Source: Piezodorus guildinii
Taxonomy: Eukaryota > Arthropoda > Insecta > Hemiptera > Pentatomidae
Assembly (NCBI GenBank): GCA_023052935.1
Contig: CM041295.1
Coordinates: 24,323,575 to 24,387,574, forward strand
Direction of reading: 5' to 3'
Length of the DNA stretch: 64,000 nt
The notes beneath the pieces were generated by a model. The model searched no databases and was not told the DNA's origin. It worked only from the letters and a program-made list of their open reading frames with translations. This document shows, piece after piece, positions 1-9,585 of this stretch (position 1 is the stretch's first letter; each line of letters opens with the position of its first letter). Both the position numbers and the translations under genes were made by a program.

Positions 1-1345
1 GAATAAGGGAAAGAGACTGGGGTAAATGGGTTTTCAGCTTGAAGAGTAATCCAGTGTGCCATACCCGGTCAAAAGCTTGCGCAATGTCCAGAAACGCACC
101 AGAACAATACTCTTTGCATTAAAGAGCTGAGGAAACATGGTCTACAACTCGGAGCCCCTGTTGAACTGTGGAATGCTGAGGACGGAATCCAAACTGATGG
201 GAAGGAAGATTTTGAGATTCTAATATGGGTAGGATACGTTTAAGAAGAAGCCTTTCGAAGATTTTGAGAGGATGGGGAGTAGACTAATAGGCCTGTAGGA
301 TGAAGTGTTGTTGGAAGGTTTGCCTGGTTTTAGAAAAAGAATGATAGTGAAATGTTTACATAACAGTGGAAAATAGGTGGTGCGTAGGATGCAGTTGTAA
401 ATATAAGTAAGGAATATAATAGCTTTCTGCGGGAGTTGTCGGAGGATCTGGGGAGTAAGGAGATCGTGTCCAGGAGATTTACGAAGGGTCAGTTTTTGGA
501 GAAGCTATTTGACCTCAGAGGGATTAATAGCTTTAGGAGGTAGGGAAAGTGGAATTGGTGACATAAGAAAGTCTTGCACTGTTGCGGTGTGATTGATGTG
601 GGATTCCGGTTGAGGAGTGAATACTTTGGAGAGTGTGTGGCGAATTCCTCGGCTTTATCTTCATCAGACGCAGCTCAGGAGTCATCGCCACGTCGGAGAG
701 GATGGGAAACTTGATGGTATTTTAGAATCTTTTTCGTGTCATTACACAAGGAATTATCACGAGCTGATAGAGAGGAGAGGTAGAAATTAAAGGACTGGGA
801 ACGGAAGGTCGCCAACTCCCTCTTCAATTGTCTACAATAGAAGTTATAGGAGCGGCGATCTGTTATGTGTCGGGTGCGCTGCCATAATGATGTTGCTTGG
901 CGTTTGGTGTGGATGAGGTCTATAATATGTTGTGGAAAATGATTTTGGTCTGGATTTATATTGGAGTATTTAGGAGAGGAAGCACTCCAGACAGCTTGTT
1001 GGATGGCGGTGGTAAAGGAATAGACGGAATTATCTAGGTCATCTGGGGTTTTGAGGGTTACTCTGAGGTCAATATTATCGGTCAGGATTTGGCGGAAAAG
1101 GTTCCGGTTGACAGGGCCTCGGATGAATGATTGAGGAATGGGTTTTGGAATTGGAGTGAGAGATACTTTTAGGATCAGTGGACTATGGTCTGAGGATAGT
1201 TCATCAAGGCGAGTTACAGACAAGTTGAGGGAGCCTAATCCGCTGTGGATAAAGAAGTTGAGGATGTCAGGATTGCGGTTAGGATCGGTTGGCCAGTAGG
1301 TAGGGGAGTCAGGGAGTTGAGTGCAGACAGCAAATTTCGTCCCCG
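1..1345 (-). pseudogene. Jockey-like LINE ORF2 fragment (endonuclease C-terminus to RT), truncated by the window edge
   Basis: Read on the minus strand, the segment encodes the end of an apurinic-type endonuclease domain followed by linker and reverse transcriptase. The SDHSP endonuclease motif lies near 1180-1200, preceded by a PTYWPT and PDILNFF-like stretch at about 1230-1310. The RT motif with the first catalytic Asp (AQAFDRVW) lies at 50-90. The longest uninterrupted piece is 675-1223 (182 codons). The order and spacing match the intact ORF2 at 9582-12278, so this is a diverged relative of the same clade. The upstream end breaks off around 1345 and the RT continues beyond base 1. Frames are interrupted, so it is a relic. 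Confidence 0.85.
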
Positions 1346-1584
1346 ATAATTCGTGGTTTTATACAAATTAAATTTGTGAATTATGATATGTCATCATACC
1401 TGTTTTTAATTATACCTAATAATTTAAACTGTCGTCAATTGGAATTATCTTTTTTATTTAACAATTATTCATTATTTACCTGTTTCTTCTTTCTATTCAT
1501 ACAAAATTTTTAATAGCTTACTGCTACATGCAAACTTGATGTCTATCAGCTGACTGTTTCTTTTTTGTTTAAACTTTTTACTGG
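1346..1584. other. AT-rich spacer, nothing recognised
   Basis: Low-complexity AT-rich DNA between a LINE relic and a SINE. No open frame, motif or repeat match was seen. Confidence 0.5.
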
Positions 1585-1893
1585 GTGTGTTCTACTTTTT
1601 TTTTCGGTTGGCGTGACAGGCCTTGGAGGCCCTTGGCCGCGCGGTATGGTTTATATACCACACCGCGATACTCGATGACATTTTAAAGGGTAGGGTCATC
1701 ACTCCCTACGCCTATTTTTGTGGGTGGCTATCAACTAGCAGACAGGTTCCACGTACTCGGGGAAGATTGTGAGTGAATCCCCATTGATTTGTATGCTTGA
1801 TAAAAGTCCTGGGACTGGGATTCGAACTCACAACTTCAGCGTGGCAGGCTAGCGCGTTAACCATTCAGCTACGGGCTCCCCGGTAGAACACAC
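1585..1893. repeat. 11-bp inverted repeat bracketing SINE-a copy 1
   Basis: GTGTGTTCTAC at 1585-1595 and its exact reverse complement at 1883-1893 sit directly outside the two ends of the SINE. Retroposed SINEs are normally flanked by direct repeats, so the inverted arrangement is odd. It may be chance, a small host inverted repeat, or a rearranged insertion. Confidence 0.5.
1596..1882 (-). mobile_element. SINE-a copy 1 (tRNA-derived SINE)
   Basis: On the minus strand the element starts with a tRNA-like head: an A-box-like AGCTGAATGGTTAACGCG and a B box GAGTTCGAATCCC. A body shared with copies at 16.1 and 58.35 kb follows (GGGATTCACTCACA, GTAGGGAGTGATGACCCTA). It ends with CCAAGGGCCTCC...GGCCTGTCACGCC and an A tail, seen here as T-run 1596-1604. 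The A box resembles class II (Ser/Leu) tRNAs. It is non-autonomous, so a LINE must supply the enzymes. An 11-bp inverted, not direct, repeat hugs both edges. Confidence 0.85.
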
Positions 1894-1948
1894 TACTATT
1901 CCAATATAATCCTTATTGCATGTATTTATTTTCATTGTGATGTTATTG

Positions 1949-2228
1949 TTTGTTGTTTGTTTATTTATTTAACGTCACTTTATGCTACTATGGCTAATTG
2001 GAAGATGCTACAGTGGGAGTCCTAAATTTTGCCTATCCAGGTTTTATTAGGATAGGGATTTTTAACGAGTACCTGACATCGCACAGGCTCGGGACCACCT
2101 TTTAACGCCCCCTCCGAAGGACGGCGTAACTAAGGATTTTTACTCCCATTAAAAAATCCTGCGGGTTTGAACCCGTGACCTTTAGCATGGAAGGCTGTTA
2201 CGCTAGCCACCCAGCTACAAGTGATCCC
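1949..2228 (-). mobile_element. SINE-b copy 1 (tRNA-derived SINE)
   Basis: Reverse-complement reading gives a tRNA-like head with A-box region TGGCTAGCGTAACAGCC and B box GGGTTCAAACCC (about 2165-2215). A conserved core CAGGTACTCGTTAAA (about 2060-2080) follows, then CCTGGATAGGCAAAATTTAGG and a tail near 1960-1975. The same core and tail recur at 49.4-50.46 kb and 56.88-57.03 kb. TGTGATGTTATTG occurs directly on both sides (1936-1948 and 2229-2241) and could be a 13-bp target duplication. However, nearly the same string also follows the copy at 50.46 kb, so it may belong to the SINE head. Confidence 0.8.
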
Positions 2229-2462
2229 TGTGATGTTATTGTTTTTTTTGTTTTTTGTGTATATTTACAGACTGTTGTTATATTTGTTTTTAAATTTACA
2301 CGATTATTAGTATCTGTGTAATGAATTCCTAAGTTTTTTGTATCTGTTTTGTAGTTTATTGTTCTATTGTTATTTTTGGTAATTTATATAGCTTCTATTA
2401 TCCTTCTATTTCTACTGTTTTGTGATGTATCTAATATTTCTATATTTTCAAAGTTAAATTTC

Positions 2463-3128
2463 TGTTGCACAAATTCCACAGACGGACACTGTACATTATC
2501 TTGGTTTGACGTTTGACAGAAGAATGACTTGGGGCCCGCATATTCACAATAAAAACAAGAAAATCCTTAACCAAAGACTGAGACTTCTTTACTCACTCTT
2601 TTCAAAACACTTGAAACTAAAACTTCGACAGAAATTAAACACCTATACTTACCTACTGAAACCTATTTGGACTTACGCATCACAGATATATGGGACAGCT
2701 AAAAAGACTCACATTAACAAACTTCAAATCTTTCAGGCTAAAACGTTTAAAACAATTACAAAAGCACCGTGGTACGTTAGCAACATAACTTTACATACTG
2801 ACCTTAAGATGCTAACTGTCAATGAGCACATACGGACACACTACAAACGTTTCCACGACAAACTACAAGGTCACCCTAACACACTAATGACATGGCCACA
2901 ACACTCATGCCAGGAAATGCCTACCGAAGGCTGAAGAGGAGTTGAATGAGAGACCTTATCCTTTAGTAATTCACACTAATTTCATACCAGGAGTAGGTAC
3001 TGTTGGGGGCTCCTCTCCCTCATGCCTATCACGCCATGTTTCTTAAAATTGACCGTACATTCACTGATTGTTCATTGTATTATTTACAGGTGTGAATAAA
3101 GATTTAAAGTTACAAAAAAAAAAAAAAA
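2463..3128 (+). pseudogene. Jockey-like LINE 3' end: RT C-terminal region, 3' UTR and poly(A)
   Basis: From about 2463 the frame reads like the post-palm part of a Jockey ORF2: YLGLTFDRRMTW near 2500, then KPIWTYASQIYG near 2670 and a WYVSN/FHDKL region. The open frame 2506-2934 is 142 codons and stops just before the usual RRLKR end motif. A 3' UTR follows and ends in an A-run at about 3115-3128. It is 5'-truncated, as is typical of target-primed reverse transcription. It differs clearly from the copies at 7.3-15.5 kb, so it is an older or separate subfamily. Confidence 0.85.
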
Positions 3129-3239
3129 TTGTGTTTTATTTTTATGCTATGGTATGATAATGATAATGTATAGATATTTTTACAATTCTATATATGTTAA
3201 GGGATTCTTGTTTACAGTTTTTTTAGAGGTCTCACCTAT

Positions 3240-3252
3240 ATATAATATATTA

Positions 3253-3342
<90 letters not shown>
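3240..3342. repeat. (TA)n microsatellite
   Basis: Almost pure TA dinucleotide tract of about 100 bp, ending exactly where the LTR of a gypsy-type element starts (3343). Confidence 0.95.
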
Positions 3343-3344
<2 letters not shown>

Positions 3345-3981
3345 TTAAGGTCTGATAAGGCAGACTATCAGCCTTAATTCCAACTCACCTGATGTAAACA
3401 CTTTGAAAAGTATATATAGAGGATTATATGAATCAATAAAGCAGTATTTGACTAGCCATCAAGTGAGTTGTTATTGTGCCCTTTTCCTTATTTTTTTTAA
3501 GTTTTAATTTGGCCAGCTCATAAGTGGTGCCGAAACCCGGGACCTTTAGATAGTATATTTTTTTTTCTTTCGCGTTTGGAAATCTTCAGTTTTATTGTTA
3601 TTTAATTTTTTTTTCGCTCTCTCTATCTCTCTCTCCGTTAACATTAGTCTAAACAGTCATCATGGCGGAAAATGTAGTGTTAAGACCGGCAGTTCTGAAC
3701 GTACCACCAACCGAACCAGCACCGGCGGCGGCAAATGTACTTCCGCCACTTCCGGAAGTTTCGTTGGCGCAGGCGCACAGAACGACCTTGGAATGGATAA
3801 AAGTCCAAAGCGCAACCGCTCAGGATCTGAGAAAAGCCATCTCCGACCTTGACAGATTCACCGGGGAGATTGGTGAGTTAAACCATTTTTTAAAAGGGGG
3901 CGATCGACTGATGGCTAGGATCATCTAGAAAGTATCTGAAAACCTACTAGATGGAGAGGATGCTGAAGCTTTGAAGGCTAC
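3343..3981 (+). mobile_element. Gypsy-type element G1: 5' LTR, primer-binding site and partial gag
   Basis: The LTR 3343-3524 starts AGTTAAGG, ends CATAAG and is alignable with the LTRs of G2 and G3. A primer-binding site complementary to the 3' end of tRNA-Phe follows at once (3525-3542). Gag begins at ATG 3662 (MAENVVLRPAVLN) and matches the N-terminal about 110 residues of the G2 and G3 gags. A premature TAG lies at 3926-3928, and homology stops near 3981 where a mariner end begins. The rest of gag, pol and the 3' LTR are missing. It is more diverged than G2 versus G3, so it is the oldest of the three. Confidence 0.9.
3525..3542 (+). other. Primer-binding site of G1 (tRNA-Phe type)
   Basis: TGGTGCCGAAACCCGGGA directly abuts the LTR and equals the complement of the 3' terminal 18 nt of eukaryotic tRNA-Phe (acceptor GCCGAAA/TTTCGGC plus CCA). 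The same 18 nt recur in G2 and G3. Confidence 0.85.
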
Positions 3982-4109
3982 AAAGGTAGAGTATTAGTAA
4001 CTGTTTACTTTAAATATGTAAACATTGGGAAGAAAACAACAGAGACCTGCAAAATCCTTTATGTATTTCAGAAACTATAAAAACGGACATTTCATGTGAA
4101 ACAACCCAA
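3982..4109 (-). mobile_element. Mariner terminal fragment (5' end, inverted)
   Basis: The reverse complement matches the first about 130 bp of the mariner at 51341: ITR TTGGGTTGTTTCACATG, then TTTTATAGTTTCTGAAATACAT. The outer ITR edge is at 4109 and is followed by TA, as expected for mariner insertion. The other end and all coding sequence are absent. The inner edge is fused to the broken G1 gag, so a deletion or recombination joined them. Confidence 0.85.
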
Positions 4110-5539
4110 TAGCTGACCAGATAAACTTTGTTGTTACATCTATTAGCAGGTTTCAGCAACATAATTAGATTTATTGTATTATTTTTCCCGTATTATGGGA
4201 CTTCAAACGTAAAATGTAGGAAAGTTTTAAATTTTAGCAAATAAATTTGATGTTTGGCCACTGTGCGCTCGCCGAAAGTGCCAGGGAATTAATTAGTTTT
4301 TATAATTGTTTATTATAATTTTTTTTCCGTAAGGTTAAATATGGCAAGTTTCAGAATATTGTCCACCTAAATCGGTCATATTTTCCACTTTGCGGTGGTG
4401 GAACGTGGTGTATCCGGAATATAAATCCATTTCTTACGTATAAATGAATATTATTGAAAAAATATTAAACTATAACATAGGTTATGTTATGATTATTAAA
4501 TATAATAAAAATGATATTTAAAATATCACTACTTAAAAATTCTCAATAATAGACTACGAAAATAAACCAAAAAAACTGTAGTAAGTACTATTGTTACTAA
4601 TAGTACTACTAAGTTGTTTTAAAAAAGTAATCTCAATAAGTGAAAGTAAGAAGGGATTAATACTTGTAGGCAATTGGTATCCAAATATTTACTTAACAAA
4701 ATTAGAGTTCATTTCACTTCGTATTTTTTTACCGCCACTTGAACCACCGCATCCTTCATATTTAATACACGGTCAACTATTTAATATTTAATAGAAATTG
4801 TATTATATTATTATTACTGTATCTATGTCCTATATTACAAGATTGTATAATACTAATTATAATTTCCTTCTTTATTGAATAAGTCCCTTTATAATAACAA
4901 AAATACAATAATGTTGGATGATTATATATATATATATATAATATATATAATATATATATATATGGGAACGAAAACTAATGATTGTAAAAATATTTAAAAC
5001 AAATAAAAATGATAATTAAAAAATCGTGCTCATATATATAAAACCTCAACTGAAAGTTTAGGTGTGTAATAACGTGAAATATTGTTTTAAAAGTCAATTT
5101 ATAAAATAGCTATAGTGTATTAGATGTATACAATATTTCTTAGGATCATAAATTTACCAAATCATTAACTCCCAGTACCCGTCTTACTTCCCAAGCCTCC
5201 TAAACTTTAAATCATGTCTTACAAAAAGATCGAGCCATTTTAACCTACTAATAGAACTAAAACTTTTAATAGTACTCTACTACAATCTGGAATTACTATA
5301 TTCGCCAAGTTTCTTCTCTATCCTCATTAAAAGCCCTACTTTTCCAATACTTTCGTGCATCCCAAAAATCCGGGCAACAATTCTGATATACAAAAAATAA
5401 TGATGAAGTCAAATTACATAAAATCGGAAATAAATAAATTCAAATATATACAAAAAATAACAATTAATAAAAACAAAAAACAACAATAAACAAATGAAAA
5501 CAACAACCTGTAGTAGAGATAAATACAAGTTGGGAAATA
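4110..5539. other. AT-rich stretch without recognisable genes
   Basis: Contains a (TA)n tract at about 4921-4964 and a degenerate TTGAATAAGTCCCTTTATAA near 4878 that resembles the CR1-like LINE 3' hairpin described at 29.2 kb. Short open frames (4591-4791, 5414-5632) carry no family motif and look like chance. Confidence 0.5.
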
Positions 5540-6070
5540 AATCATACAAGCAAACTTAACTATATACAATCTGCTAAAGGGACCATAGACTCGGCTGCTC
5601 CCTCCACAAGTGGGGGGAGAAGCCGAATCCAAGAGATCCCAGCGCCTCTCACTCAGCGCTTCACCGGTGTAAGCCAGTGGAGGCCGAGCTAGGGCGGAAT
5701 AGCCACAAACATGAGTGGAGGATCTGACCAGTGTCAGAACTCCAGAATAAATGTTTACAAAACGTCACGGGGCCACTGCCGTTTCAATCTTCGAGGAGGA
5801 TCGTAGGGATGGGTGGAGCTGGAGAGCGATTGAGCATGAGGATTAGGATGATGAAGAAGGTTCTGATGGAATTTGGGGAATCCGGATGGTACCAGGTCTA
5901 AAAAAAATGGAATATTAAGGTCATGGTGTAGGGTACAGTTGGTAACGTAATAAGGAGCATTAACTATTGTTCGGAGGACTGTGGATTGGAAGGATTAGAT
6001 ACGTTTGATGTTAGAATGTTTAGTTGTCCCCCATAGTTCAAGTCCGTAGGTCCATATAGGTTTCAGTGAC
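5540..6070 (-). pseudogene. Jockey-like LINE 3' end relic
   Basis: On the minus strand the segment encodes KPIWTYGLELWG (about 6025-6062), then a KRIQSFQ region and further RT C-terminal sequence, with stops. The 3' UTR at 5590-5780 shares blocks with the LINE at 49.68-50.2 kb (AGTGGAGGCCGAGCTAGGGCG versus AGTGGAGACTGAGTGAGGGCG; ATGAGTGGAG). This identifies a second Jockey subfamily in the window, distinct from the 7.3-15.5 kb copies. The 3' boundary is not sharp, and no terminal A-run was identified. Confidence 0.75.
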
Positions 6071-6197
6071 TCATTTATTAAAACTATTTTGTTCACCATT
6101 ATCTTCCAAAAGGATTTCTTTACACCCTTGTTAAAAAATAATTAAGAAGTTCCTATGGTCTATTGGGCAGGAATATTGTAAATTTAAATTTTATATA

Positions 6198-6692
6198 CAC
6201 TGCTAGTGAAAGGTTTGAGACCAACTATATCAATTAATCTGTTTGAAATTTTTTTTTTTTTTTTTTTTTGTCTTTGTGCGGCACTTTGGCGCTCGGATTT
6301 TTTCTCTTTATGTATTGTGTGGGTTCTACTACACAATGCAACGGAAAATTCATTCTTTTTAAAAGTTCTTTAATGAAAATTACGTGTGCTAATTAAACAA
6401 AAGTAACAATAAAATATATCTTCTCAGTTCCCCTTAGGTGATTACTAGACTGTAAATAAATCTCCAGACACAAAAAAACAACAACACGTTGTTTATTCTT
6501 TTTTATTTTATCACGATAGAAGTCTCAGAAATAGTTTATGATAGTCACAAGCCTTTCTTACACTTAATTAGCAAATTTGTTTACGTATACAAACTATAAT
6601 AATATACCTATATTTTATTTATGTATTAATATAAATTATTTATGATTTATTGATTTAAACCATTTTTGGTCTCAAACTTATGACGAGCAGTG
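6198..6692. mobile_element. Tc1-like non-autonomous element (MITE), 495 bp
   Basis: Imperfect terminal inverted repeats of about 27 bp start CACTGCTAGTGAAAGG and CACTGCTCGTCATAAG and share GTTTGAGACCAA. TA dinucleotides flank both sides (6196-6197 and 6693-6694), the target duplication of Tc1/mariner elements. No transposase can be read inside; the interior includes a T-run at about 6248-6268 and AT-rich filler. It would have to be moved by a Tc1-type transposase supplied elsewhere. Confidence 0.8.
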
Positions 6693-6694
6693 TA

Positions 6695-7286
6695 TTTGTT
6701 ATTATAAATCAAAATCAGTCCCACAATAAAGATATTTTTACCTATTTTGTAGCTTATTTTATTGCCAATTTCAATATTAGGTAAAGCATTATCTATGTTT
6801 CTTAGTGGGTCAGGAAGATTTTTTTTTAGCAAGTAAAAGATAAAGTCATCTATCTAGTCGATAATTATGAAAAACAAATAGTCACTAGATAACGCTAATT
6901 TTAAAGGCTTGGCTTTCAAATACAAATCTTTTTTTCACAATAAATCGACGTTATTTAAAATAATTTGAAAAATTAAATTCCTAATATTCAGTCATTCTAA
7001 GGTAAATATTATTTTATTGATTTCCAAAGAGAAAATACTTTTAATGAGATACCTCTTTGAAATCATAGATAAACGGAATTTGTTGAGTTTAGACGAGAAA
7101 TTCAAAATTTCTCGAGATTTGGCTGCTCAACAAAAACGATTATTCAGCTGAACAGCAAAAGGGTAAAATAGAACATTGTTTTTTTTCGATCAGAGACGAA
7201 ATATTTTCCTGAGCTCAAAGAGATATAATATTTTACTAAAACAAAGCAGACATTTTTAGTGTTCTGTTAAACTATAAGTTGTTTTT
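6695..7286. other. AT-rich spacer, nothing recognised
   Basis: No coding motif or repeat match was seen. It forms the 5' flank of the LINE composite. Confidence 0.5.
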
Positions 7287-7301
7287 AGTATTATGTTAAA
7301 A
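7287..7301. repeat. Target-site duplication, left copy, of the LINE composite
   Basis: AGTATTATGTTAAAA at 7287-7301 is repeated exactly at 15472-15486, immediately after the poly(A) of LINE copy B. The pair brackets both LINE copies as one insertion. Confidence 0.9.
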
Positions 7302-7956
7302 TGGCCGCTAGCTCAGTTCAATTTACGTATCGCTCTGTGTTAGTTACCTTTTTATCTGTGTGATACTGCGTGAATATCCATCAAACTTTGTAAATCGTGA
7401 GTCGTAGCACTATAACATACTTTGATGAACACAAATTGAGAGGTGAGTGCTGTTTAGTTAAATAGGCACCTATAAACTGGTGGCCGTCCCAGGCTGGAGA
7501 TAACGGCTAGGCTAATCCTCTTCTCTTTATTTACAAGGTCTCGGTCGGAAGTGTTGTCATTTCTGACTTCGTAACCAAGACATTCTTTTTAAAACTTTTA
7601 GTTCTCTTCCTCTAAGACTTTTTATTTTTTCTCTAAGACTTTTTTTTTTTCTCTAAGACTTTTTTTTTTCTCTCTTAAGACTTTATTTTTATTAAATTAG
7701 AAATGGTTGTTTATTGTATGTTGTCTATGTATATATTGTAAATAGTTTAGTTTTAAGATCTTTTAGGTTAATTTTCTATTAATTAGTTTATATAAGTCTC
7801 TATAAGTGTATTTTTTTTTTAATTTATTTTATTTTTATTTTTTTTTTAGTGTACGTCACTATATAATTCAAATAGATCTCTTTATATGTTTATTTTATTT
7901 TTCATTTTTTTTCTTATTCTATTGAGTTATGGATCTCGATAGAACATTGTCATGCG
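7302..7956 (+). promoter_or_regulatory. LINE 5' UTR with putative internal Inr+DPE promoter
   Basis: TCAGTT at 7313-7318 fits the arthropod initiator TCA(G/T)T(C/T). Counting its A (7315) as +1, AGTTA lies at 7342-7346 (+28 to +32) and fits the DPE consensus RGWYV. Jockey-type LINEs are known to use TATA-less internal promoters of this kind. The rest of the leader is pyrimidine-rich and has about four copies of a TCTCTAAGACTTTT motif at 7605-7690. The spacing match is seen; the function is inferred. Confidence 0.5.
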
Positions 7957-7988
7957 ATGAATCAGGGGAAGAGAACGCCTTTCTCTGA
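7929..7988 (+). CDS. Short upstream ORF overlapping the ORF1 start
   Basis: An ATG at 7929 opens a 19-codon frame ending at TGA 7986-7988. It overlaps the ORF1 ATG (7957) in a different frame. It may act as an upstream ORF that tunes ORF1 translation, or may be chance; there is no family resemblance. Confidence 0.3.
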   Translation: MDLDRTLSCDESGEENAFL

Positions 7989-9585
7989 AATAAGCGAATC
8001 AGACTCGAAGTATTTAACGCGACGCCAAAAACGCCACAGGAACAATACTGGGTCCGGAGGAAATTCTCCTAACAAAAAAAAAAATAAATCGGTCAAGTCC
8101 AAGCAACAGCCAAATACAATACAATCACCACCAAAAACTCGCAGCACCACTGCAGCCAACCAACATGAACCAACAGCGCCATCTACTTCGGCCGCTCCGT
8201 CTCCTACTAATGTACCTCCTTCATCTATCGTTAGCCATGCCGCTACAGTCAACACTGCAAATACAGTTCCGGGACCTCAAGGATTTTCCGATCCCGAGCC
8301 ACCTCCAATATTTGTAACAAATATTAGTAATTTTATGTCGTTCGGTAAAGAAATCGCCAATCTAATCGGACAACCAAACTTCCAATGTTTCTCCCGATCA
8401 AACGACATAAAAATAAACACATACACGAAAGAAAATTACAAGAAACTCGTGAGTTATTTGAGCTCAAAAAACTACGACTTTCATTGCTATCAACTCAAAC
8501 AAGAAAAATCATATCGCGTGGTTTTACGCGGACTCCATTCATCCACCCCCACTGAAGCCATTAAAGAAGGCCTGGAAGAAATTGGACACCACGTAAGAAA
8601 CATTTCTTCAGTGACACACCATACACAAAAATACCCCTTGCCACTATTCTTCGTAGACCTCGAACCAGCCAGAAACAATCCAGAAATATTTCAGGTGAGA
8701 AGACTGGTCTACTCATCTGTACGATTCGAAGAGCCTAGGGTAAAGACGACAATTGTTCAGTGTACCAAATGCCAAACCTTAGGACACACGAAGTCCTACT
8801 GTTATCACCCACCTAGGTGTGTCAAGTGTGCCGGCCCACATGCCTCTGAAACGTGCCAGAAAGCTCGAGATGAGCCAGCTCAGTGTGCTCTTTGCGGTGA
8901 AGGTCACCCAGCCAGCTACCGGGGTTGTACAGTCTACAAAACCCATCTTCGACAAAGATCTCACTACATTAATGTAAAAAGAGATGACCAAGAGACACGC
9001 ACCCAGGGACCAGAGTTGAACAATTTGTCTGCCTTCCCTCAACTTCAGAAGCCTGCAACTACCTTCGCTCAACAGCAGCCTGCCACATCTACAGTCAGGG
9101 ATTCTACTGCTGAAACCAGAAAAACTTTCCCCGACGTCACCACCATAAAGAAGAAACAGACTACTATTCAGGCGCCTCCAAACTCCCAAATCAGGCCTCC
9201 AGCCTCCCACCCTAAACCACAAGCTTCCCGTCAACCGATCCTTCCCCATAATCTGCCCTTACGTGTCAAACTACCCCCAGAGCACCCTAACAAAATTCCA
9301 GAACTACCTTCTCTTCCTCCTAGTCAACCAAAGCCTCAACCTCCAGTGACCCAGAGGACTGAACACCCTCGTACCCCACGGCGGGCTCAGCACTCAGCCA
9401 ACACTCCTGATCAAATAAGTTATCCTTCCCACGACGCTTATCCACATCCGTTTTCCAACCCAGATCTATCCAACATTTACTCCATTCTAAATTCCTTTCT
9501 CTCAGATCTTAGAGATACCATCCAACCGCTTATCAATCTTCTAACTAGAGTCCTTTCCCAAATCCCATTCAATCTCCCACTATGA
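7957..9585 (+). CDS. LINE ORF1, gag-like nucleic-acid-binding protein (542 aa)
   Basis: This is the RNA-binding ORF1 protein of a Jockey-clade LINE, expected to coat element RNA and help nuclear delivery. Residues 1-110 are basic and low-complexity (KKKKNKSVKSK, Ser/Pro/Thr-rich). Residues about 150-265 fit the pre-C2HC domain found just before Jockey zinc knuckles (YRVVLRGL, PLPLFFVDLEP, FQVRRL). Three zinc knuckles follow at about 269-331 (CTKCQTLGHTKSYC, CVKCAGPHASETC, CALCGEGHPASYRGC). The C-terminal third is Pro/Gln-rich. The stop overlaps the ORF2 start in ATGA (9582-9585), suggesting termination-reinitiation for ORF2 translation. The alternative upstream ATG (7929) is out of frame. Confidence 0.92.
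   Translation: MNQGKRTPFSEISESDSKYLTRRQKRHRNNTGSGGNSPNKKKNKSVKSKQQPNTIQSPPKTRSTTAANQHEPTAPSTSAAPSPTNVPPSSIVSHAATVNTANTVPGPQGFSDPEPPPIFVTNISNFMSFGKEIANLIGQPNFQCFSRSNDIKINTYTKENYKKLVSYLSSKNYDFHCYQLKQEKSYRVVLRGLHSSTPTEAIKEGLEEIGHHVRNISSVTHHTQKYPLPLFFVDLEPARNNPEIFQVRRLVYSSVRFEEPRVKTTIVQCTKCQTLGHTKSYCYHPPRCVKCAGPHASETCQKARDEPAQCALCGEGHPASYRGCTVYKTHLRQRSHYINVKRDDQETRTQGPELNNLSAFPQLQKPATTFAQQQPATSTVRDSTAETRKTFPDVTTIKKKQTTIQAPPNSQIRPPASHPKPQASRQPILPHNLPLRVKLPPEHPNKIPELPSLPPSQPKPQPPVTQRTEHPRTPRRAQHSANTPDQISYPSHDAYPHPFSNPDLSNIYSILNSFLSDLRDTIQPLINLLTRVLSQIPFNLPL

Noticed and set aside
1936..2241. 13-bp TSD for SINE-b copy 1 as certain
   Set aside because: Nearly the same string TGTGATGTTATT also follows SINE-b copy 2 at about 50465, so it may be part of the SINE head; kept only as a possibility.
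7962..9249. Antisense open frames opposite LINE ORF1
   Set aside because: They mirror the codon usage of ORF1 and have no motif of their own.
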